From Pectobacterium zantedeschiae (GTDB lineage: Bacteria; Pseudomonadota; Gammaproteobacteria; Enterobacterales; Enterobacteriaceae), in contig NZ_NWTM01000001.1 in the NCBI RefSeq assembly GCF_004137795.1, positions 1,911,229-1,975,228 on the forward strand: a stretch of DNA of 64,000 bases, written 5' to 3'. Below, in pieces: positions 57,250-64,000 of this stretch. The position numbers and the translations under genes are program-made. Under the pieces are notes generated by a model, which saw nothing but the letters and a program-made list of their open reading frames with translations, ran no database searches and was not told where the DNA came from. Within the stretch, counting starts at the first letter, position 1, and every line of letters starts with the position of its first letter.

Positions 57250-58930
57250 GACCGGTTCGTCAACCCTGCGCGGCGCCCTTGGGCGGCCGCGCCTCTTTTT
57301 TTCTCCGCTCAGCATCGCAGCCGTCGTCATTGCGCTTGGGGTACTGGCTCCGCTAATTTCCCTACTTTGGCTAGCGGCAGGCGCAGGCGTTGGCCATTGG
57401 GATCACCTGACGCGCTACGTGCTACCCGATGCCGCGTTAAACACGCTAATTTTGCTGGTCGGCGTCGGCACATTAGTGATGGTGATTGGTGCAGGCTGCG
57501 CCTGGCTGGTGACCGCATTTGATTTCCCCGGCAGACAGTTCGTTAGCTGGGCGCTGCTGTTACCACTGGCGATGCCAACTTACATTGTGGCGTTTGCCTG
57601 GCTCGATCTGCTGCATCCGATTGGGCCGATTCAGGAAGCGATCCGCAGTATTCTTGGCTATGACAGCCCACGTCAGTTCCGCCTGCCGGATCTGCGATCT
57701 ATGACGGGTGCCATTCTGCTGCTCGGACTGGTGCTCTATCCATACGTTTATCTGACCATGCGAGCCATGTTTATCAGTCAACCCGCACACCTGTTGGAAG
57801 CCGCTCGCACGCTGGGCTTGAGCGCGACAGGCACCTTTCTGCACGTTGCCCTACCGATGGCGCGCCCTGCGCTGGCCGTCGGCACCAGTCTGGCCTTGCT
57901 GGAAACGCTGAATGATATTGGCGCATCCGAATTTCTTGGGGTGAATACGCTGACCGTGACGGTATACACCACCTGGGTCACCCGCTCCGATTTGCCTGCT
58001 GCGGCACAGATTGCCTGCACGATGCTGACGGTGGTCATCCTGCTGCTAACACTGGAATATTATGGCCGAAAAAACCAGCGCTACGGCACCAGCCGGCAGA
58101 TGCGTGGCATCATGCCCACGCCGTTAAGAGGGGGGCGCGCCTGGCTGGCAACCTGCGCGACCACTTTACCGATCCTGCTCGGTTTCATCGCTCCAGCCCT
58201 CTTTCTGGCATGGGAAAGCGCTAAACGGCTGGGCGATAGCGTGACGATCTCCGCAGGCCTGATACAGTCGTTACAGAATTCGCTTCTGCTTGCCGTTGGT
58301 GTCACGCTGGTCGTTACCGTCGTAAGCCTGATTATTGCGTGGTATGCCCGTCATTCGGCTATCACCGACCACTCACCAGAGCGCCGCCGCACGATACTGC
58401 GAATCGCCTCGTTGGGCTATGCCGTGCCCGGTACGGTGTTGGCGATTGGCCTGCTGACGCCCGGTATGGCGACGGATAATTTCCTCGCCGACTTGCTAGG
58501 CTACAAGGGATTGCCCCTGCTTTCCGCCGGGATTCTGCTGGTGATCTGCTGCGCTATTCGCTTTATGGCGATTGGGATTGGCGCGCTTGATGCCGGACTG
58601 ACGCGCATTCCTCCCGTCATGGAACAGGCGTCGCGTCTGCTGGGTGAAAGCGAACTGGTGACCTTTTTCCGCGTGCATCTCCCTCTGCTACGGCCAGCGC
58701 TGGTGACCAGCGCGCTGCTGGTGTTTGCTGACGCGATGAAAGAACTTCCCGCCACTCTGCTGCTGCGCCCGGTCAATTTCGAGACGCTGGCAACCGTCCT
58801 CTATGCCGAAGCGGCCAGAGGCACCTATGAAGAAGGCGCAATTGCCGCCCTACTGATTGTGATGGCGGGTACGCTCCCCGTTGTGCTGCTGGCACGCAGT
58901 CAGTTAAAAACGTCGGTTGAGAAAGAATGA
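57233..58930 (+). CDS. fbpB: Iron(III) ABC transporter permease (FbpB type)
   Basis: 565-residue inner-membrane protein with two homologous permease halves of about six helices each. Two EAA-type loops are EAARTLGLSATGTFLHVALP and EQASRLLGESELVTFFRVHLP, the ATPase contacts. The likely start is TTG at 57233, 17 bp inside the preceding gene; a later start is possible because the first ~20 residues are not conserved. The gap to the ATPase gene is 21 bp. Confidence 0.92.
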   Translation: MDSINKTGSSTLRGALGRPRLFFSPLSIAAVVIALGVLAPLISLLWLAAGAGVGHWDHLTRYVLPDAALNTLILLVGVGTLVMVIGAGCAWLVTAFDFPGRQFVSWALLLPLAMPTYIVAFAWLDLLHPIGPIQEAIRSILGYDSPRQFRLPDLRSMTGAILLLGLVLYPYVYLTMRAMFISQPAHLLEAARTLGLSATGTFLHVALPMARPALAVGTSLALLETLNDIGASEFLGVNTLTVTVYTTWVTRSDLPAAAQIACTMLTVVILLLTLEYYGRKNQRYGTSRQMRGIMPTPLRGGRAWLATCATTLPILLGFIAPALFLAWESAKRLGDSVTISAGLIQSLQNSLLLAVGVTLVVTVVSLIIAWYARHSAITDHSPERRRTILRIASLGYAVPGTVLAIGLLTPGMATDNFLADLLGYKGLPLLSAGILLVICCAIRFMAIGIGALDAGLTRIPPVMEQASRLLGESELVTFFRVHLPLLRPALVTSALLVFADAMKELPATLLLRPVNFETLATVLYAEAARGTYEEGAIAALLIVMAGTLPVVLLARSQLKTSVEKE

Positions 58931-58951
58931 AAATCATAAGGAAGAGTCAAG

Positions 58952-59641
58952 GTGTCTGAGGCTACACTCGTTCTGAATAATGTCCACGTTGCCTACGGGC
59001 ACAAGCATAATTTTCACCATGTGCTGAACGGTTTTTCCATGCAGGTTGCTGCCGGTGAACTGGCCTGTCTGCTGGGTGCATCAGGATGCGGAAAAACCAC
59101 GGCATTGCGAGCAATTGCCGGTTTCGAACACGTGACTCAGGGAACCATTCACGTCGGCGGACACTGCGTGGCGGGCCCAGATGTGCATCTGCCGCCGGAA
59201 CAACGCAACGTCGGGATGGTGTTTCAGGACTACGCGCTGTTTCCCCATCTGACCGCCGCGCAGAACATTGCCTTTGGCCTGCGAAAACAGCCGAAAGAAC
59301 GTCAACAATCACGCGTCCGCGCCATGCTTGAATTGGTCGATCTCACCGGGCTGGCACAGCGCTACCCACATGAGATGTCCGGCGGACAACAGCAACGTAT
59401 CGCGCTCGCACGAGCGTTAGCTCCACAACCTGCCGTACTGCTACTCGACGAACCGCTATCCAGTCTCGACCCTGACAGCCGAAAACGGCTGGGGCAGGAA
59501 GTGCGCGACATTCTGCGCGACGCTGGACAAACCGCGCTTTTAGTCACGCACAGCGAGCAGGAAGCCGAACTGATGGCCAGCCACATTGGTTATTTGAAAG
59601 AAGGTAAACTCGGTAATATTTCGGTGAACCGAGATGCCTGA
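58952..59641 (+). CDS. fbpC: Iron(III) ABC transporter ATPase (FbpC type)
   Basis: 229 residues: Walker A LLGASGCGKTTALRA, Q-loop MVFQDYALFPHL, signature MSGGQQQRIALARAL, Walker B LLLDEPLSSLD and H-loop LLVTHSE. The start is GTG with AAGGAAG in front. It lacks the C-terminal regulatory TOBE part of longer FbpC proteins. It energises uptake of ferric iron through FbpB. Confidence 0.95.
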   Translation: MSEATLVLNNVHVAYGHKHNFHHVLNGFSMQVAAGELACLLGASGCGKTTALRAIAGFEHVTQGTIHVGGHCVAGPDVHLPPEQRNVGMVFQDYALFPHLTAAQNIAFGLRKQPKERQQSRVRAMLELVDLTGLAQRYPHEMSGGQQQRIALARALAPQPAVLLLDEPLSSLDPDSRKRLGQEVRDILRDAGQTALLVTHSEQEAELMASHIGYLKEGKLGNISVNRDA

Positions 59642-59696
59642 TTCAGGTAGTTCCCCCTGACAACAATCGTGGCGGAACTCCAGCTTTCAAAGGTAA

Positions 59697-60368
59697 GGAG
59701 AACCTCTTTATAAAATAAACGAAAGAGCCATCGATAAGATAATAGAAAGCCAGGATCACATTATCTCTGATCAAGAGAATACCGAAACACCATTAGTGAT
59801 TGACTTAACGGGTGATGGAATCATGACCTTAAAAGAGGAAGGATCTATCACATTCGACCATAACAATGATGGCATCAAAGAGAGCACAGGGTGGATTAGT
59901 GATAAGAATGCATTTTTAGTCTGGGATAAAAATAGCGACACAATCATAAATAATGGCAACGAATTATTTGGTAACAACACCGAATTACTCAATGGCTCAA
60001 AAGCCAGCCATGGATTCGCAGCACTAGCAGAACACGATAGCAATCAAGATGGCGTTATTAATGCCGAAGATAGCATTTGGAACTCACTTGCACGATGGAT
60101 CGATGATAACCAAAACGGTATAACTGAAGCCCACGAATTTCTATCCATAAGAGAAACAGAAGTTGCATCTATTAGCCTGAACTACCACAAGAATGGTTTT
60201 GTTGATGACAATCGAAATATACATGTCTTAACCAGTCAAGTAACATGGAATAATGGCCTAACCACCGAAATGACCGATGTTATATTCACCACAGATAATT
60301 ACCCGCAAGCAGAGCTTATCGGTATTAACGCCTCAGAAACTGAATTATCTGGCGGTATCTATGCATAA
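59697..60368 (+). pseudogene. C-terminal fragment of an RTX/calcium-binding repeat protein
   Basis: The frame opens right after a TAA at 59694 and has no ATG; a GTG at 59796 lies inside the domain. The sequence PLVIDLTGDGIMTLK, ITFDHNNDGIKESTGWISDKNAFLVWDKNSD, NGNELFGNNT, HGFAALAEHDSNQDGVINAED and WIDDNQNGITEAHEFLSI is a run of Asp-rich EF-hand-like calcium sites typical of the end of large RTX toxins and adhesins. The large N-terminal part is missing. The stop overlaps the ATG of the next gene by 8 bp. A GTG-started short protein cannot be excluded. Confidence 0.7.
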
Positions 60369-60918
60369 ATATCTCTGCGTGATTGTTATGCTCACATTTT
60401 CGATACCCTCCTGCGCTACAGGGGAAAATAGCATGCATACTCCTGATATTGTTTATCACCATGCCAATGATTTTTTGTCCAATTTTTCAGTCGCTATGCC
60501 AAAAAATGCGAATGAATTCACGGGGCTAATCAAACAGGCAGACAATGGGAACCCAGACGCTAATTGGATGCTCGCCGTGATTTACTCACAAGATAAAAAT
60601 TACCCTAAAGCGATTGAGAGATATGAAACATCGATTGGCAACAAAGATGTTCATCAAACCACTGCGATGGTAAATCTTGGTTATATTTACAAAGAGAAAA
60701 AAGAGTTCAAAAAAGCTCTTGAACTTTTTGAACGTGCTGGTGAATCAGGCTATTACGGTGGATATCAAGCGTTGGGTACCAGCTATCTTAATGGCAGCGG
60801 CGTTGAAAAAAATATCGCAAAAGCAAAAACCTTCTTTGAAAAAGGAAGCCAATTGGGCTGCCATGAATGCTCATGGGCAATTAACAATTGGGATGCAGTC
60901 GTCAAGGCAAAAAAATAA
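60361..60918 (+). CDS. Sel1/TPR-repeat exported protein, possible immunity protein
   Basis: 185 residues. The N-terminus MHKYLCVIVMLTFSIPSCATG is a signal peptide with an imperfect lipobox (IPSC). The rest is helical repeats: NPDANWMLAVIYSQDKNYPKAIERYE, AMVNLGYIYKEKKEFKKALELFE, GGYQALGTSYLNGSGVEKNIAKAKTFFE and ECSWAINNWD. Sel1-repeat proteins often neutralise toxins of secretion systems. Its ATG overlaps the stop of the truncated RTX-like gene, so the pair was one operon. Confidence 0.85.
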   Translation: MHKYLCVIVMLTFSIPSCATGENSMHTPDIVYHHANDFLSNFSVAMPKNANEFTGLIKQADNGNPDANWMLAVIYSQDKNYPKAIERYETSIGNKDVHQTTAMVNLGYIYKEKKEFKKALELFERAGESGYYGGYQALGTSYLNGSGVEKNIAKAKTFFEKGSQLGCHECSWAINNWDAVVKAKK

Positions 60919-61118
60919 ACTCGTTAAGCACTTTATCCATGCTACATAGCAAGGCGTTGTTAAGTCCTAGAATGACTCCAGTATCCTTTCATCCAGCTTC
61001 AGGTTATTCAGGAACTCATGGAGTTTAAGCGGGTTCATCGTGCCTGACGGATATAGCAGCAGCTTACAGGTTATCCATAAGCCGCTGACCATGCTTAAGC
61101 CCGCTTATCAGTATATTC

Positions 61119-61955
61119 CTACGCTTTTCCCGACCTGTGCTTATCCGCATATTCGGGGCTATTGATCCACTGGTGATCCGCTTCCCACGTGAAACGCCAT
61201 TGACGCGTAGGGCCAGCCATCACATTCAGATAGTAGCTATCATAACCTGCAATGGTGGCAACCGGATGGTAGCCACGCGGCACCTGCACCACATCCCTAT
61301 CGTATACCGCCATACATTCATCTAATGAACGGTCATCGGTATAGACACGTTGCACACAGAAACCCTGCTCTGGATTTAAACGATGATAGTAGGTTTCTTC
61401 CAGATAGGTTTCCTGCGGCGGATTATCGACGTCATGCTTGTGGCTAGGATAAGAGCTGGTACAGCCCTCGTCGGTGTAAACTTCGACCACCAACAGGCTA
61501 TCCGCGGCTTTATCCTCCGGTAAAATGTTATGCACGTAGCGCTGGTTATTGCCAGATCCACGCTGTTCTGCGTCAATATCCTGTGGCGCGATCAGCCGAG
61601 TCGGATACGTGCCGAACCCCGGTGCGGCGCAAACTGCCAGCTCCAGCGCCGTGTGTGCCGTCACCGTAATCGTCTCTCCTGATGTGACATAAAGCGCATA
61701 GGGCTTTCTACGCTCGAACGGGCTCATTCTGTCACCAATCTGCTCGAAGCGCTTACCCGGCGTGACGACCGTTGCTTTGCCGCTCACCAGTACAAGACAA
61801 CGCTCATTCTCGCTGGCAGGCAGCGATAGCACCTGCTCCGCAGCCAGTTGGTACACATCGAACCCCACATACCGCCAGCCCGCCGTTTCCGGCGTGATGT
61901 GCTGCGTGCGTCCATGTTCGTCAGGGGCACAATGACGTGATAAGAGTCGGGACAT
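61119..61955 (-). CDS. iolB: 5-deoxy-glucuronate isomerase
   Basis: 278 residues: MSRLLSRHCAPDEHG, HITPETAGWRYVGFDVYQLAAEQ, AVCAAPGFGTYPTRLIAP, NILPEDKAADSLLVVEVYTDEG, SSYPSHKHDVDNPPQETYLEE and VQVPRGYHPVATIAGYDSYYLNVMAG. The His-rich cupin motif binds the metal. It converts 5-deoxy-glucuronate to 5-dehydro-2-deoxygluconate in inositol breakdown. An earlier ATG at 61979 is in frame, but AGGAGG lies 7 bp before 61955. Confidence 0.95.
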   Translation of the reverse strand: MSRLLSRHCAPDEHGRTQHITPETAGWRYVGFDVYQLAAEQVLSLPASENERCLVLVSGKATVVTPGKRFEQIGDRMSPFERRKPYALYVTSGETITVTAHTALELAVCAAPGFGTYPTRLIAPQDIDAEQRGSGNNQRYVHNILPEDKAADSLLVVEVYTDEGCTSSYPSHKHDVDNPPQETYLEETYYHRLNPEQGFCVQRVYTDDRSLDECMAVYDRDVVQVPRGYHPVATIAGYDSYYLNVMAGPTRQWRFTWEADHQWINSPEYADKHRSGKA

Positions 61956-61982
61956 CTTTTTGCCTCCTAATACCACCACAAA

Positions 61983-62873
61983 TCAGATCAATTCCGCCTG
62001 CTGGGCGAAACGTTGCAAGTTATTGTAGCCCAGCGTTGCATAGGTTAGCGGATGCGCAACAGCCGGATCCTGTTCCGCTTCGACAACCAGCCATCCGCTG
62101 TAGCTATTGGCTTTCAGAATGCTGAACACCGCCGGATAATCAACGCAGCCATCGCCCGGTACGGTAAAGACGCCACTTAGCACCGCGTCCAAAAAGCTGG
62201 TCTTACGGTTTTTTACGTCTTTCAGCACATCTGGGCGGATATCTTTGCAGTGAACGTGATTAATACGATTAATCCAGCGCTTTGCTACTGCCACCGGATC
62301 GGCACCCGCAAACGTTAAGTGTCCGGTATCCAACAGTAACCCGACTTCCGGCCCGGTATGTTCCATCAAATTATCCACGTCCTGTGCGCTTTCAATCACT
62401 GTGCCCATATGGTGATGATAGGCAATCTGCACGCCCTGACTTTGCGTATAGCGCGCAAATTCGGTCAGCTTTTTACCGTATTCCGGCCAGCGTTCTTCGG
62501 GGAAACGCGGACGCAGATGAACCGGTTTCTGCTGGTCGCCGTGAATCGCGCCCGTGACTTCGGCAAACACCAGTACCGTCGCACCGAGGTCACGCAATAA
62601 CGCCAGATGCCCCTGCACCGCTTCAATCTCTTCTTCTACTGAACGGGTGAGCAGTTCGCCAGAATACCAGCCAGAAACTAAGCGCAGATCGTGCGCTTGC
62701 AAAATTGGCCCCAGCACGCTGGCCTGACGTGGGAATTTATTACCTAACTCAAAACCGACGAAGCCTGCCTGTCGCCCTTCACTCAGACAGGTTTCCAGCG
62801 GTGTGTCCGCCCCCAGAGAAGGCAGATCGTCATTTGTCCAGGTGAGTGGATTAATACCAAGTTGAACGGTCAT
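61983..62873 (-). CDS. iolE: Inosose dehydratase
   Basis: 296 residues of the xylose-isomerase-like TIM barrel: LGINPLTWTNDDLPSLG, GFVGFELGNKFPRQASVL, VQIAYHHHMGTVIESAQDV, VGLLLDTGHLTFAGADP, NRINHVHCKDIRPDVL and GDGCVDYPAVFSILKANSYSG. The Glu, Asp and His metal ligands are visible. It dehydrates scyllo-inosose. The start at 62873 has AAGGGAC in front. It is 27 bp from iolB in the same operon. Confidence 0.95.
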   Translation of the reverse strand: MTVQLGINPLTWTNDDLPSLGADTPLETCLSEGRQAGFVGFELGNKFPRQASVLGPILQAHDLRLVSGWYSGELLTRSVEEEIEAVQGHLALLRDLGATVLVFAEVTGAIHGDQQKPVHLRPRFPEERWPEYGKKLTEFARYTQSQGVQIAYHHHMGTVIESAQDVDNLMEHTGPEVGLLLDTGHLTFAGADPVAVAKRWINRINHVHCKDIRPDVLKDVKNRKTSFLDAVLSGVFTVPGDGCVDYPAVFSILKANSYSGWLVVEAEQDPAVAHPLTYATLGYNNLQRFAQQAELI

Positions 62874-62906
62874 GTTATGTCCCTTATTCAAACACATAGA
62901 AATGGG

Positions 62907-64000
62907 TTAACCACGCTGCCGCCAGACGGCGATCAGTTGCAGGTAGTTATGTTTAACTTGCTCAATCAATTCGACGTCATCGATTTCATTACGTAGCCAC
63001 TTTTGCGCAGGCTGGGCAAACAGGGTGCGCCCGACGGCAAATCCTTTCACAATCGGGAAGCCCACTGCGGCGCTAAAGCCTTGTTGCAGTGTTTCCAGCG
63101 GTGCATCCAACCCAAGAATGACCACGCCACGACAGTAAGGATCGCGCTGTGCCAGCAGCGGCGTAAGCTGCGCCCAGCCGTCGGCGGACAGCGGTGGCAG
63201 TTTCCACCAGTCTGGCCGTACGCCAAGGTTGTAGAAGCGCTGAATGGCGCGCAGATAAAGCGCATCACTGTGCGCCATCCCTGCGGGAAGAATGACTTCG
63301 AGCAGTAGCTCATGGCCGGATTGACGACAGGCCTGATAGACCTCCATCACCTTCATTTCCTGCTCGCGCCGCAGCGCATGGGCATCTTCCGGGTGGAAGA
63401 ACACCAGACATTTCACCACGTGTTCAAGCGGCCAGCTCACTAACTGTGAACCGATGTTGCCACGTTCCATGACTAACGGGCGCGATCCCGGTAGCTCAAT
63501 CGGCCGACCAATCCACCAGCCTTTCCCAGTGATATCATTCAGCGCATCCTGCCCAAACGTGCCGTCACACAGCAGGCCAGCTTTGCCCTCCAGCCCCGCC
63601 AGCTGCGCCGCATCATAGCTGGCACGCAGAATCAGCTTCTTCAGCGCCGGAATACGACTGATTTCCGTGCCGCAGTTCAGCGCCATATCTTCCAGTTGGC
63701 TGCGGTGATCGAACGCAATCACGCACAATTCATCCCACTGTTTACGGCGTGTTGTCACACGGTGTAGATGGTTAAGCTCTTCGTCCAGATCGGGACGTGG
63801 AACACTTGCCGCCCGTGCTAAATAGTTATCCAGTTCGATCTTGCTTGGCATGGCTGGCGCACAACCATGGCGTGATACCACCAGCGCACCACAGGCATTG
63901 GCGTAAGCACAGGCTTTCTCCCAACCTTCACCATTGAGATATCCACGCAGCAGACCGGACATAAACGCATCACCCGCCCCCAGTACGTTGAGAACATCTA
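62907..64000 (-). CDS. iolC: 5-dehydro-2-deoxygluconokinase fused to DUF2090 domain (5' part beyond window)
   Basis: The gene enters from the right edge. The first visible residues (NVLGAGDAFMSGLLRGYLNGE) are the C-terminal kinase motif GAGDAF of the PfkB family, with catalytic Asp. After a linker, residues 60-350 of the visible part are the DUF2090 aldolase-like domain (ELCVIAFDHRSQLEDMA, LLCDGTFGQDALND, GRPIELPGSRPLVMERGN, VKCLVFFHPEDAHALR, GFAVGRTLFAQPAQKWLRNE). This fused form is common in enterobacterial iol operons. It lies 33 bp upstream of iolE in the same direction. Confidence 0.93.
   Translation of the reverse strand, partial: DVLNVLGAGDAFMSGLLRGYLNGEGWEKACAYANACGALVVSRHGCAPAMPSKIELDNYLARAASVPRPDLDEELNHLHRVTTRRKQWDELCVIAFDHRSQLEDMALNCGTEISRIPALKKLILRASYDAAQLAGLEGKAGLLCDGTFGQDALNDITGKGWWIGRPIELPGSRPLVMERGNIGSQLVSWPLEHVVKCLVFFHPEDAHALRREQEMKVMEVYQACRQSGHELLLEVILPAGMAHSDALYLRAIQRFYNLGVRPDWWKLPPLSADGWAQLTPLLAQRDPYCRGVVILGLDAPLETLQQGFSAAVGFPIVKGFAVGRTLFAQPAQKWLRNEIDDVELIEQVKHNYLQLIAVWRQRG

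Overview
The window is chromosomal DNA of a soft-rot enterobacterium, most likely Pectobacterium. The inference rests on gene content and enterobacterial protein sequences: lac, beta-glucoside, melibiose, iron(III) uptake, yeaR-yoaG and inositol genes on both sides of an element in tRNA-Asn. No species-level marker is present.

Layout. 1-6340 holds the end of a probable ABC-transporter ATPase gene and then lacI-lacZ-lacY, with an operator identical to E. coli lac O1 as I recall it; no lacA follows. A tRNA-Asn gene (6359-6434) is the left edge of a ~39 kb integrative and conjugative element (ICE). A 20-bp copy of the tRNA 3' end at 45667-45686 is its right edge, followed by what looks like the displaced tRNA terminator. 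The element has a P4-type integrase, two XRE paralogues, a Ner-like regulator, AlpA, a DUF2857 protein and a TraR-like zinc finger. It carries a complete virB1-virB11 type IV secretion operon with a fused VirB3-VirB4, a TrbM protein, a GC-rich inverted-repeat region (candidate oriT), and a CloDF13-type pair: coupling protein MobB and MOBC relaxase MobC. This is the backbone of the ICEKp/HPI family, here without yersiniabactin genes.

The ICE cargo is largely defence-like and sits in two blocks. Block 1 (12.3-18.3 kb) has a retron close to retron-Eco1 (effector, msr-msd RNA, reverse transcriptase), P2-prophage debris, a type II Thoeris pair (2TM-macro ThsA and TIR ThsB) and a dead IS30. Block 2 (32.6-45.0 kb) has an LRAT/NC-domain protein, an HNH endonuclease, an integrase C-terminal stub, CcdAB, an ArdC-like antirestriction protein, a (GGGTTT)14 tract, and a three-gene operon encoding a TerB-N/TerB-C membrane protein, a BrxD-like ATPase and a BrxHI/Lhr-like helicase. 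That operon is the best candidate for an uncharacterised defence system. Small hydrophobic or lysine-rich ORFs and long hairpins fill the right end.

Right of the ICE (45.7-64 kb) is catabolic chromosome: a PanE-like reductase next to a transporter relic, an integrase N-terminal relic, a flavin-reductase-like protein, yeaR-yoaG, a beta-glucoside PTS/6-phospho-beta-glucosidase/antiterminator operon with a readable RAT-terminator leader, an AraC regulator divergent from melA, an FbpABC-type iron transporter, an RTX-like C-terminal fragment with a Sel1-repeat lipoprotein-like partner, and iolB-iolE-iolC. The last gene runs off the end.
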